In this document: piece after piece, positions 1 through 9,548 of the stretch
Layout: each line of letters opens with the position of its first letter
Position numbering within the stretch: the stretch's first letter is position 1
Source: Planctomycetota bacterium
GTDB lineage: Bacteria; Planctomycetota; PLA2; JAEUHO01
DNA: 64,000 nucleotides
Reading direction: 5' to 3'
NCBI GenBank assembly: GCA_029259775.1
Contig: JAJDEN010000037.1
Coordinates: 1 to 64,000 of the forward strand
The notes under the pieces: model-generated
The model's input: only the letters and a program-made list of their open reading frames with translations
Told to the model about the DNA's origin: nothing
The model's database searches: none
Made by a program: the position numbers and the translations under genes

Positions 1-30
1 ACCCGGCGCACGCCCCAACGGGGTCGACCA

Positions 31-131
31 GCGACCTCCGTAGAGCGCGTTGGAGCTAGCGCCTGAGCTGGCGAAGGCGCATTGGCGTTCGAAGTGCTCT
101 ATGGGCCCCGCACGACCGCAGGTCGTGTGGG
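31..131. repeat. Two-hairpin intergenic repeat, copy R1
   Basis: Stem A GCGCCT-GAGCTGGCGA-AGGCGC (59-80); stem B CCC-G-CACGACC-GCA-GGTCGTG-T-GGG (107-131). Confidence 0.8.
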
Positions 132-352
132 ACAGTCGCCCGCCTCCCCGACCATTTCTACGCAGGGGGCGGCCCCGTCTCTTGAAGCCTTGCCGACTCG
201 GCTCCTCGCTCGGTGCTACGCGCCTCAATGACGGCGAGGCCCTGGGACCCCCACTCTGAAGGGTGGGCGTGAGCCGCTGGGGCCAACAGCGCTGCTCCGC
301 CACGAGGGTCGCGAGTCTGTGCTGGCGTTCGCACGCGTTGCATAGTGAACCA

Positions 353-463
353 GCGACCTCTCCAGGGAGCGCTGGAGGTAGCGCCTGAGCTAGCGAAGGC
401 GCACTGGCGTCCGAAGTGCTCGGCGAATTGGCGCGGGTCCCGGGGACGCGCAGCGTCCCTGGG
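353..463. repeat. Two-hairpin intergenic repeat, copy R2
   Basis: Stem A GCGCCT-GAGCTAGCGA-AGGCGC (381-402); stem B CCC-G-GGGACGC-GCA-GCGTCCC-T-GGG (439-463). Confidence 0.8.
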
Positions 464-468
464 ATACC

Positions 469-539
469 GAGTGCGTCACAAATCATCGCGATGGAGCGAC
501 CGGTCATGACGGCGAATCACGATGATAGTTGACGCACTC
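469..539. repeat. Interrupted inverted repeat
   Basis: GAGTGCGTCA-caa-ATCATCG ... CGATGAT-agt-TGACGCACTC. Confidence 0.8.
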
Positions 540-784
540 TGTCTCCGCGCAACTGGGACGCTGAGCCCGAATGGGGACATCGTTCGCCGCCCGGAGGGGC
601 CCCACCCGTTTGGGACATCACGTGAGAACTATGGGACTCCGTGACACGGTCACCGACCGGCGTGGTTCTTACGCGGCTCGGTACGATTGATACACGAGAC
701 GCTGGATTCGCGGCGTACGCCTCCATGCCGCCTTCGGCGTCCCAATCGTCGCTGCTCCCTTCCGAGCGGGCTACGCTGCGCAGG

Positions 785-1768
785 ATGGACGAACTAGCCC
801 CCCAGAAACGCGGCGTGGCCTACGGCGTCGGCACACTCGCCGGCATGTTCCTGGGTGGCGTGCTGCTCATCGCCGCCTGGGCGAAGATGATCGATCCGGC
901 GGCGTTCGAGGAGTTGATCGAGCTCGAGGGACTCGACGCCTTTCTGCCCACGTGGATCGTCGCGCCAATTGCACTCGCGATCGAGGCGGGCCTGGGCATG
1001 GCGTTGCTGCTCAACGTCAGGCGCCTGGGCATCCTGATTCCGAGCGCCGCACTCTGTGCGGGATTCCTGTTCCTGACGGGACGCGCCTACCTGGCCTACG
1101 TCCAGGGCGACCGCGACCCGGCCAGCGCATGCGGCTGCTTCGGAAACCTCGTCGAGCGCACACCGACGGAGGCGTTCTGGGGCGACACCCTCTTGCTCCT
1201 CCCCACCCTGTGCCTCGCCTTCCTCGGCAGGCCGCGCGGGCAGGTGTTTCCACGCGGTCGCTTGGAGATCACCGTCGCCGTCGTGCTCGTCGCGCTCGGC
1301 TTCACATGGAAGTCACCGGACCTGCCGTTGGACAACCTGGCGACCCGGCTCGCCCCCGGTGCACGCCTCGACGCCCTCTGCGTCGGCCAAGACGAGCACC
1401 GCACGTGCATCGACCACATGACGCCCGAGTTCGAGACCGGCCGGCACCTGCTGCTGATCGCGGACTTGGAGCAGCGCGAATTCCGCTACGCCGTAGCGCG
1501 CCTCAATGCGCTGGCCGCGGCCGACGCGAACGTGCGCCTCGTCGTGCTCACGGCGGCTGACGCCGACGTCATCTCCCGGTTTCGCTGGGAGCTGGCGCCC
1601 GCCTTCGAGATCCGCAACGCCCCGGCGCGCCTGTTGCGCCCCCTCTACCGTCGGACGCCCCGCTCGGCCCTGATCGAGAATGGACGCGTCGTACGCACCT
1701 ACGATGGACTGCCTCCGGCCGAGGATTTTACCCCTCATGCGCCGGCGCCGAACCCCAAGGACAAGTGA
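785..1768 (+). CDS. DoxX/MauE-like integral membrane protein
   Basis: ORF 641..1768 with in-frame ATG at 785; four hydrophobic segments and a CGCFG motif typical of MauE/DoxX-like proteins. Confidence 0.65.
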   Translation: MDELAPQKRGVAYGVGTLAGMFLGGVLLIAAWAKMIDPAAFEELIELEGLDAFLPTWIVAPIALAIEAGLGMALLLNVRRLGILIPSAALCAGFLFLTGRAYLAYVQGDRDPASACGCFGNLVERTPTEAFWGDTLLLLPTLCLAFLGRPRGQVFPRGRLEITVAVVLVALGFTWKSPDLPLDNLATRLAPGARLDALCVGQDEHRTCIDHMTPEFETGRHLLLIADLEQREFRYAVARLNALAAADANVRLVVLTAADADVISRFRWELAPAFEIRNAPARLLRPLYRRTPRSALIENGRVVRTYDGLPPAEDFTPHAPAPNPKDK

Positions 1769-1774
1769 GCCCCC

Positions 1775-2608
1775 ATGACGCGAACCAAGCTCCTGCTGCC
1801 TGTCGCCCTGCTCCTGGTCGCTGTCCTCGCGACGACGGCCTCCATGGCGGACGAAACGTCGAAGGGCCCCGCCGCGGAGGAGCAGCCGCATCCGCAGCTG
1901 CGCGACTTCTACCCCACGGGTGAGTTCGACTATGTCGTAGGCGAGCGCGTCACCGACGCCGTGATCCTGCTCTCGCGACGGGCGGCCGCGTACCTCGTCC
2001 AGCCTGCTGGAACGACAGACACCTACCTCCTCCTCCAAGGCAAGCGAACGGTGTCGAAGGTGAAGGGCGTACCGCTGAAAGCCAAGGACGGCCACGTGCA
2101 CCTGCCGAAGGAAGCCGAGCTCCAGGCCCTCGGCACGTTCGAAGCGAAGGCCGGCGGCATCATCGTGATCCGTGCGGATCCCCTCCGTGCGGAGCTTCGG
2201 CCGCGACCGGCGCTCACCGGAACGAAGACGCCCGATGCCGTTCGCGCGCACTCACCCCAGTACGGCCTGATCGCGAGTGCGTACCGCACCGACAAGACGT
2301 CGATCCAGCGGCTCCAAGCCGCGAAGGACGTCAAGGTCGAGGTGATCTTCGGATCCTGGTGCCCGCGCTGCCAGCAGACGATGGGGAACGCCCTGCGCAT
2401 CGAGAGCGAGCTCAAGAGCGGGGGCGCCACCTGGGTCTTCCACGGCCTGCCCGCGCCGCCGGCTGCCTGGAAGGACAAGCGTTTCTTGCAGACCAAGACC
2501 AAGGCGCTACCGACGGCGATCGTGTGGCTTGGTGACAAGCTGGTCGGCCGCGTTCCGCCTGCCGATTGGAAGCGCCTCGACGTGGCCGTGGCCCGTCTGC
2601 TGAAGTAG
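1775..2608 (+). CDS. Secreted thioredoxin-fold protein
   Basis: Signal peptide; EVIFGSWCPRCQQTMG (CxxC) motif; follows the MauE-like gene. Confidence 0.65.
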   Translation: MTRTKLLLPVALLLVAVLATTASMADETSKGPAAEEQPHPQLRDFYPTGEFDYVVGERVTDAVILLSRRAAAYLVQPAGTTDTYLLLQGKRTVSKVKGVPLKAKDGHVHLPKEAELQALGTFEAKAGGIIVIRADPLRAELRPRPALTGTKTPDAVRAHSPQYGLIASAYRTDKTSIQRLQAAKDVKVEVIFGSWCPRCQQTMGNALRIESELKSGGATWVFHGLPAPPAAWKDKRFLQTKTKALPTAIVWLGDKLVGRVPPADWKRLDVAVARLLK

Positions 2609-2699
2609 GAGCGCCGAGGCAGGGTTCGTTCCCCGGGTGGTCCTCGGCTCGCCCGCCAAGCGGCCGCGTGAGCGCCCGGTATCCGACGAGACGCCGTCG

Positions 2700-3218
2700 C
2701 TAGCCCGCAGGCCAGGGCGGGCCGACGTACACGCGCACCTCGAGGGTGGTGTCCCCCACCGACTTGATGAGGATCCGCGCCGCGCCGACCTGCTTGCGAT
2801 CGCGCATCACCTTGGCGAGGAAGACTGTGCCGGCGACAGCCTCTTCGGACCTCAACTGCGGACTGAAATAGACGCTCGCGTCCTTCAGCTCCGCCTGGAG
2901 CCTTGGGAAGTTCCTGCACCGACAGACGGTCTCGAACATCTCCGCCCCGCCGCTTCCGACGAACGCCACACTCCGCGTTCCGTTGCCGATGATGGCGAGT
3001 TGATGGCCCCGCTCGTTGCGGATGACCAGGTCGAACGGTTGTCCCGGCTTCGCGGATCCGCCCGGCAGCGCCGTGCTGAGGCGCGGATGGAGCGTCACAT
3101 GCTGGGTGTGCCGCTCGCCGGCGAACTCGAGCCGGTACACGCCCTTGCCGGAGCCTTCCTCGGCACCACAGGCCGTCACCGCGAGAGAGAGGCAGAGCGC
3201 GGCAAAGGTGGTTCGCAT
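2700..3218 (-). CDS. Putative lipoprotein
   Basis: MRTTFAALCLSLAVTACG lipobox-like N-terminus. Confidence 0.6.
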   Translation of the reverse strand: MRTTFAALCLSLAVTACGAEEGSGKGVYRLEFAGERHTQHVTLHPRLSTALPGGSAKPGQPFDLVIRNERGHQLAIIGNGTRSVAFVGSGGAEMFETVCRCRNFPRLQAELKDASVYFSPQLRSEEAVAGTVFLAKVMRDRKQVGAARILIKSVGDTTLEVRVYVGPPWPAG

Positions 3219-3312
3219 GGGACCTTTGTAGCCTAGGTCCCAGTGTGGCCGCGCCAAGCCTTGCGATCTGCGCCCGCCTTCGCCACGTCAGAGTCCGGGT
3301 CCTGACGTTTGC

Positions 3313-3660
3313 ATGAACGGCTCGCGGCTCCGGAGAACGACGATGAACACGGACAGCACCCCCGACGGCAAGGCCCGTGGCAGGGGGTTCCTCCTCACGC
3401 CGTGCCTCCTCGCGCTCATCGGCGCGGTCCTCCTCTACCAGGCCTTCGTGTACGTGCCGCAGTGGGAGTACCGCACGAGCGTGCTTGGTTCCTACGAGGC
3501 TGTGGACGGCGCGCCCCCCACGGTCCTGATCCGGGAACAACTCACCGCACTGGGCGACGAGGGCTGGGAACTCATCTCCTTCGAGACGCTCTCCTGGGCT
3601 GACGACCGCGAGGTGGTCGAAGCGCGTGTCGCGATGCGCCGCAAGCAACGCGGCCCGTGA
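3313..3660 (+). CDS. Small membrane protein with DUF4177-like segment
   Basis: One TM helix followed by WEYRTS...LTALGDEGWELISF, resembling DUF4177. Confidence 0.5.
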   Translation: MNGSRLRRTTMNTDSTPDGKARGRGFLLTPCLLALIGAVLLYQAFVYVPQWEYRTSVLGSYEAVDGAPPTVLIREQLTALGDEGWELISFETLSWADDREVVEARVAMRRKQRGP

Positions 3661-3668
3661 CCGGCTCG

Positions 3669-4406
3669 CTACCCACCGAACACCGTCCGCAGCAGCTCCG
3701 TGACGCGCGCAGCGGGATCCGTGCGGATGCGCTTCTCCTCTTCGCCTAGCACCGTGAAGAGGCCCTGCAAGGCCTTGTCGATCACGTACCCGTTCAGGTC
3801 GAAGCTGAGTTTCGGCACGGCGGGTATGGCGTTGTAGCGGCCGGCCAGGTCGGCATACGTACGCGCCAGACCGACCTGCGCCATCCGCGCCTCGACGATC
3901 GGTGCGTAGCGCGCGCGCAGCGGCGCCGACGTCGCTCGACGGAAGAACTCGGTCGCCGCCGTCTCGCCGCCGTCGAGGATCCCGCGCGCGTCGCGGATGC
4001 TCATCCCCCGGATGGCGTCGAAGAAGATCGGCGCGGCCTCGCTTGCGGCCAACTCGGCGGCGCGGTTCATCTGGGTCTGCATCTCGTCCACCTGCCGACC
4101 GAGACCGACGCGCCGCATCATGTCCCCGGCCGGACGGATCTTCTCCGGCAGGAGGATGCGGATCAGCGCGTTGCCGAGGTAGCCGTTCGTCACCGAGGTG
4201 CGTCGGACCGTATTGTTGGTGCCGACTTCAAGCGCCTGCTTCAGACCCGCCACGATGGTGCTGTCTTCGCTGCTGCTCCCGCCCAGCCCCGCGGCGGCGC
4301 CAAGCAGATCCTCGATGCCTCCGCCGTCCGTCGACGAACAGGCAGGGAGGCCTGCAAGCAACAACATGAGAGCAAGGGTCATGGTGACAAGGGCAGCTGT
4401 GCGCAT
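3669..4406 (-). CDS. DUF4197-like lipoprotein
   Basis: Lipobox LLLAGLPACSS; central GLKQALEVGTNNTV and YFxxA-type helical region typical of DUF4197. Confidence 0.65.
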   Translation of the reverse strand: MRTAALVTMTLALMLLLAGLPACSSTDGGGIEDLLGAAAGLGGSSSEDSTIVAGLKQALEVGTNNTVRRTSVTNGYLGNALIRILLPEKIRPAGDMMRRVGLGRQVDEMQTQMNRAAELAASEAAPIFFDAIRGMSIRDARGILDGGETAATEFFRRATSAPLRARYAPIVEARMAQVGLARTYADLAGRYNAIPAVPKLSFDLNGYVIDKALQGLFTVLGEEEKRIRTDPAARVTELLRTVFGG

Positions 4407-4514
4407 GGCTTCTCCCGGGCGGCGTAGCGTACGGTTGTCGGCGCGAGGCCCAAGGACCTCCCCACCCGGACACCGAGGCGGGCCCCGTGGCACGCGCACG
4501 GCTACGATGGGCGC

Positions 4515-5009
4515 ATGCCGACGCTGACCATCCAACGCATGCGCCCCGACGACGCGGCGCGCACCCGCGCCATCCGTCTGCGGGCCCTGGAGGAGGCTCC
4601 GGACGCGTTCGGCACCACCCTGGCCGAGGACCTGGCCCGTCCCCCCGACGCCTGGCGCACGCGACTGGAGAGCGCGGACGCCGCGACCTACGTCGCCGTG
4701 CTCGACGGCCTCGACATAGGCATGGCGACCGGGGCGTCGTACGAGTGGGTCGAGGGCAGCGCAGGCCTCTTCGGAATGTGGGTCGCTCCCGAGGCGCGCC
4801 AAATCGGCGCGGGAGGCCAACTCGTGGATGCCGTCGTAGCGTGGGCACGCGCTGCGGGGTTCCCGCGCATCCTGCTCGACGTCGGAGACGAGAACCCCCC
4901 CGCGATCGCGCTGTACGCGAGCCGGGGCTTCGAGCCGACGGGGGTTACGAGCAGCCTGCCGCCGCCCCGGGACCATGTCACCGAGCACCAGCGCCGGTTG
5001 GCGCTCTAG
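4515..5009 (+). CDS. GNAT family N-acetyltransferase
   Basis: LFGMWVAPEARQIGAGGQLVDAVVAWARAAG acetyl-CoA binding motif. Confidence 0.8.
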   Translation: MPTLTIQRMRPDDAARTRAIRLRALEEAPDAFGTTLAEDLARPPDAWRTRLESADAATYVAVLDGLDIGMATGASYEWVEGSAGLFGMWVAPEARQIGAGGQLVDAVVAWARAAGFPRILLDVGDENPPAIALYASRGFEPTGVTSSLPPPRDHVTEHQRRLAL

Positions 5010-5980
5010 CCGTCCAAGCGCTTCTCGAACGTCATCTGCACGTGCTGGACCTCGAACCCGAGGTCGAGGTTCAGGGCCAGCATCGGGTTGTTCTCTTCGT
5101 TGAGGGTGACGATGCGATCGATCTCGTTCTCGGCCGCGTAGCGCATCGTCGCCAACTTGAGTACGCGTGCGATGCCGCGCCGGCGATGGGCGCGCACCAC
5201 CCCCGTGAGGCCGGCGAACGCGTAGCCGGGGATCTCCGGGAAGGTCGAGAGCAGACTCACGCCCGCCAGCTCACCGCTCTCCCGCTCACGCGCCACGAAC
5301 GTCGTATCCCGGTGGAAGCGTGAGGCGTCGGCCACGCGCTGCTCGAACTTCTCGAACGGCTCCACGTGCACGGGGCCGCTGAAGGGGATGTCCCGCACGA
5401 CGGCGACCTCCATCGCGTGATACGGCCGCATCCACGCAGCGTCGTCCCCCCCGAGCTCACGCACGCTGAGGATGTCGTAGCCGGCCTCTTCGCACAACGC
5501 GACCGCCTCGGCGAGACGCGCCGCTTCGCCGCCGCGGGGTCGGTACACGGTGCTGTGGGTGCGCTGCACCTCGGCGAAGTCGTGCCGGAGGAAGAACGCA
5601 CCCATGTGGGGTTCGGTGTCGCGCGCGTAGCCGATGAGCAGGGGCGGCGCGTGCGCCTCCACCTCCGCCCGGAACCCCGTGACGAGGGCCTCGAGAATCT
5701 CGTCGGCGTATTCGCCTGCCGGCACCGCGAAGCTGACCTGCAGCTGCCCCGGCTCACCGGCGACAGGGCAGTCGTCGTAGGTCGCGGCCCCCACGAGATC
5801 GTCGCCCCGCAACGCGAGGTAGCGACCGTGGGGAGCCTGGTCCTTGGCTCCCTGTTCGTCACGCCCACGCCAGATGCCAGGATCGCGCGGCAGGTCCGGA
5901 TGGCAGCGGGTCCACAGGGCCGACATCGGGCCGTAGTCGTCCACGGCAGGATCGAAGCGGCGGATGGTCAAGGGGGCCAT
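5006..5980 (-). CDS. GNAT family N-acetyltransferase (tandem GNAT domains)
   Basis: LTGVVRAHRRRGIARVLKLATMRYAAEN motif; NxxNNPMLALNLDLGF C-terminus. Confidence 0.8.
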   Translation of the reverse strand: MAPLTIRRFDPAVDDYGPMSALWTRCHPDLPRDPGIWRGRDEQGAKDQAPHGRYLALRGDDLVGAATYDDCPVAGEPGQLQVSFAVPAGEYADEILEALVTGFRAEVEAHAPPLLIGYARDTEPHMGAFFLRHDFAEVQRTHSTVYRPRGGEAARLAEAVALCEEAGYDILSVRELGGDDAAWMRPYHAMEVAVVRDIPFSGPVHVEPFEKFEQRVADASRFHRDTTFVARERESGELAGVSLLSTFPEIPGYAFAGLTGVVRAHRRRGIARVLKLATMRYAAENEIDRIVTLNEENNPMLALNLDLGFEVQHVQMTFEKRLDG

Positions 5981-6046
5981 GCGGGCAGCTTACCCGCCGC
6001 TCCGTGGCGTGCCTCGCGCTGGCTGGCTCCGCTGCGCGGCCCGAGC

Positions 6047-9000
6047 CTAGGGCTCCTTGAGCTCCAGCTTGATGTCGATGTCGTCCCAGCGTGTGCCGCC
6101 GCCGTAGCCACGGAGGGTGAGCTTGAGCTTCGTGGAGTGGTTCCCGGTCGCGTCCGCCTTGAGCTTCACGCGGACCTGCACCTGGAACGGGGACGACCAG
6201 ACCTGGATGGCTTTGGCCCCCGTACCTGTCGTGGAGCCTCCGCCGAACTCGAGAACGGACCGACCCGAGCCATCCCCACTCGCGAAGTCCGCCTCCATGT
6301 TGCTCTTGGTCTTGAGCGACACGTCGTACTTCTTCGCATCCTCTGCGTCGAGTGCATCGGGCTGGAGGGTGAGAATGACGTCGCTGCCCTCGGGGATCTC
6401 CTTGTTGAGGACCACCGTGATGGTGCCGACGTAGATGGCGTCCTTCTTCTTCGCCGCCGGTCCGCCCGTGCGGCTCTCGTACGTCACGTCCAGCGTGGTG
6501 GTGCGGTCCTTGGCATTGGCGGCGTGCGGCACGTTCGTGCCCAGGAGCATCGGAATGACGCCGCTCACGCCGGCGAGGTCCGAGCCCACCATGGCCTGGA
6601 GCTTCGCCAGGGCGCCTGAGGCGTCCTTGTCACCGTACACACCGATGAAGGACGTGATGTAGCGCTGCGCTGCGTTGCGTTGCGCCGTGGACGGCTGGTC
6701 GGACTTGTTCGTGGCGGCCATGGTCTTGCCGTCCAGCGCCGCCCGTACGTCGATCTCGAGCTTGTTCATCGCATACGTGGTCTGCTTCTGCTGCATCATG
6801 GCGAGTTCGCGCTCGCGCTCACGCCGCAGCGAGATGCCCTCGTTGCGTGCATTCTCGAGCAGCGTCTTCTTGTCGATGATGCCCGAGCTGAACTCGTGCG
6901 CCTTGTTGACGAGCAGGCCGTGTACGGACACGTCCACGTTGTCGATGTTCGTGATGAACGTCGGGCAGGTGACGCCGTACTCGTCGATGCCGAAGCCGAA
7001 GATCGGCCCCTTGGGGAAGAACAGGTACTTGTCGCGCGGCTCGCCCGGCGGGATGCGCTCCGTCGTGCCGAACGCCAGCAGGCCGAGATGGCGGATGTAC
7101 TTCTGGATGTCACGCAGGAGGAGCTTGCGCACCTCGGGGATGAACACGCCTGTCGTCACAGCCGTGAGTTGGCTGTAGAGCTTGCTGTCGAATCCGTCCC
7201 AGATGCCGCCCGCGCCGACGAGGCCACCGGCCGCCATCCCGAGCGTTTCCAGCACGCGGAGCGACTGGTTCACAGGATCGCTCTCGGTCTTGGCGAGCAG
7301 CGATACGAGTACGGCCTCCAGGGTCATGGGCCGGTAGTACTCCTCGAAGAGGTAGCCGGCACCGGCGAGCGCCCCCTGGCGGAACATGTTGTCGGAAGAA
7401 GCCAGGCCCTTGTTCGTGGGCGTAACCGGCACGCCCTGCGGCAAGGCCATGACGGAGCGACGGCCCTCTGTCACGTACTCCCGATAGGCGGCCGCACGAA
7501 TCTCGGCCATGGCGTCGTACCAGTCCTGCTCGTACGCGGTAAATGCCTTGCTGGCCGCCTCGGAGAGCAGGTTCCGATCCGGCTTTTCGCCGCGGAAGAA
7601 CTGTTCCGTGACGGCGATGCTCGTGTCCCTGGCGCCGCTCTCGGCCGCAGCGACGGCCAGGGCCTTGAGGTAGTTGGTCGCATACAGCGACACGGAGGAC
7701 CTGACGATCTGCTTCGCCTCCGTGACCTGCGCGGCGTCGCCACCCAGCCCGCGGACATAGTTCTCTACACCTCGGAAGGACCAGGAGAAGAGGAACCTGC
7801 TCGCGTTCTTGAAGTCTGCCTGTCGGGCGGCCGCGACCGCGCCAACGCTTCCGACACGCCGTCCGCCGATGAGTTTCTTCCTGACATCGCGCATGCGCCT
7901 ATCGGTCGCGTCGAGCGTGCTCACGCCTTGCCACGTGGCCCTCTCCTCCGAAGAGAGCGTCGGTCGGACGGCGGGCCAAAGCACTTCATCCCGAACGATG
8001 GCGGTGGCGGCCCTACGGGAGAAGCCCAAGATCCAGTCGACCTGGCGCGGGAGCAGCCCCGAGGCCGTCGTCCGCTTCTCGTTGCCGGCGACGTGCTCGA
8101 GGATCTGCAAGCGACGCAGATAGCTGTAGCGGTCGCCCGTCTCGGTGAACTTGCTCCCGAAGGCCTTCGCCGCCTTCTTGTTGGGCTCGCGATAGAAGAG
8201 GCACTTCACGCGCATCGACGTCGTGTTGATGACGAGGGTCTTGTCGGGGTGCCGGTTCCGGAAGTAGGACCGTCCGACGAAGAAGTACCTCGCGAAGTTG
8301 GGGCCGAACGCATCGACGATCTCGTCCTTGCTGAGCATGTAGACCTGCGTGTGCAGGTCGCCGTTGAAGATCTGGACCTTCTTGCGCTGGCCGAACGGGT
8401 TCTTGCGCGCAAGCTCTTCCTCGACAGCCGCCCACACCGCCGGGTTGGCCTGCGTGGCCTGCTCCTGATGGGCCGCCAAGCACTGATCCGGCTTCGCGCA
8501 CTTCAACTCGTCCATCGGCAGCCCGCCGCGGTTGAACAGGCACTGCAATCGATCCCGTCGCTCGCCTTCCCACCGCTCGAAGTATCCCGGGAACCAGGCA
8601 CTGACGGTGACCTGCTGGGAGAGGTCTTCCGAGAACACCTGGACGATCAGCGTGTTGTTGAAGTGCTTGTCGATGCGCTTGCCGACCACACCACGCTCGT
8701 CCTCGCCGGGACCGTTTTCCGACGGCAGCGACCTGGCGGTGGGCTCGCGACTCTCGATCAGCTGCGGCCGGACGATGAAACGATCGACGCCCAGGACGTT
8801 GATGCGCAGATCGCCGCTGTTGTACATCTGCAGCGCGGTCCGCGGCTTGGTGAGGGAACGGCCCGGCTCCACCCTCTCGTCCGGGTCCCAGCGAGGATCC
8901 TGCGCCCAGACCGTCATCGTGTAGACGCGGTCGTCCGGCGCTTCGTCGTAGTCAGTCTTGGGCGGCAGCTCGATGTCCTGCGCCTCCACATGCACCATGC

Positions 9001-9253
9001 GGTGATTCATGCGGTGCTGCAGCAGCTCGATCTCCTGCTGGAGCTCGTACTGCTGGGCGATGTCGCTGTCCTTGGGACGGTCTTCGGGATAGAGCCAATC
9101 GGGTCCGTCGCGCGAACCGATGTCCGAAATCGGGTTGCGACACCCGATCGGAAGCAACATCAGCACTAGCAAGGCTGCGCAGGTCGACACGACACGACGC
9201 GCCCCGCGGCGACCGCTCTCTACACAGCTCGGGCCTGTTCGATCCACTGACAT
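6047..9253 (-). CDS. Very large lipoprotein of unknown function (1068 aa)
   Basis: Long ORF; lipobox-like LLPIGCRN; divergent from a secretin-like gene. Confidence 0.7.
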   Translation of the reverse strand: MSVDRTGPSCVESGRRGARRVVSTCAALLVLMLLPIGCRNPISDIGSRDGPDWLYPEDRPKDSDIAQQYELQQEIELLQHRMNHRMVHVEAQDIELPPKTDYDEAPDDRVYTMTVWAQDPRWDPDERVEPGRSLTKPRTALQMYNSGDLRINVLGVDRFIVRPQLIESREPTARSLPSENGPGEDERGVVGKRIDKHFNNTLIVQVFSEDLSQQVTVSAWFPGYFERWEGERRDRLQCLFNRGGLPMDELKCAKPDQCLAAHQEQATQANPAVWAAVEEELARKNPFGQRKKVQIFNGDLHTQVYMLSKDEIVDAFGPNFARYFFVGRSYFRNRHPDKTLVINTTSMRVKCLFYREPNKKAAKAFGSKFTETGDRYSYLRRLQILEHVAGNEKRTTASGLLPRQVDWILGFSRRAATAIVRDEVLWPAVRPTLSSEERATWQGVSTLDATDRRMRDVRKKLIGGRRVGSVGAVAAARQADFKNASRFLFSWSFRGVENYVRGLGGDAAQVTEAKQIVRSSVSLYATNYLKALAVAAAESGARDTSIAVTEQFFRGEKPDRNLLSEAASKAFTAYEQDWYDAMAEIRAAAYREYVTEGRRSVMALPQGVPVTPTNKGLASSDNMFRQGALAGAGYLFEEYYRPMTLEAVLVSLLAKTESDPVNQSLRVLETLGMAAGGLVGAGGIWDGFDSKLYSQLTAVTTGVFIPEVRKLLLRDIQKYIRHLGLLAFGTTERIPPGEPRDKYLFFPKGPIFGFGIDEYGVTCPTFITNIDNVDVSVHGLLVNKAHEFSSGIIDKKTLLENARNEGISLRRERERELAMMQQKQTTYAMNKLEIDVRAALDGKTMAATNKSDQPSTAQRNAAQRYITSFIGVYGDKDASGALAKLQAMVGSDLAGVSGVIPMLLGTNVPHAANAKDRTTTLDVTYESRTGGPAAKKKDAIYVGTITVVLNKEIPEGSDVILTLQPDALDAEDAKKYDVSLKTKSNMEADFASGDGSGRSVLEFGGGSTTGTGAKAIQVWSSPFQVQVRVKLKADATGNHSTKLKLTLRGYGGGTRWDDIDIKLELKEP

Positions 9254-9548
9254 CGTCCCTCACACACCGGCAACCATGGGGAGGGATGCACCACTCCACC
9301 TTCGCGCTCCGGTCCTCTCGCGCACGAACCTAGCGAGTGTGGGTGTTCGAGGCAACGGGCCAGTTGGCACCAAAACTCCGTCGCGTGGCGTTGAAGTTGC
9401 AGCGTGCGGTCGAACGTCCCGCGACGTTTCTACAGTTGGGAACGTGCGTTCCCGAAACCGGGTTGAGTTCTCCACATTGGGAAGCGAACTTCCCGCACAA
9501 TGTGGAAAGCGAGATGGTGAACCTGACACGACGACCGGAGGCGACGTG

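Noticed and set aside
6680-9169. 829-aa plus-strand ORF
   Set aside because: Antisense to the 1068-aa lipoprotein
9438-9453. LexA/SOS-box reading of GGGAACGTGCGTTCCC
   Set aside because: Fits GAAC-N4-GTTC of Gram-positive LexA but the neighbouring palindrome has GAAG/CTTC and adjacent genes are not SOS genes
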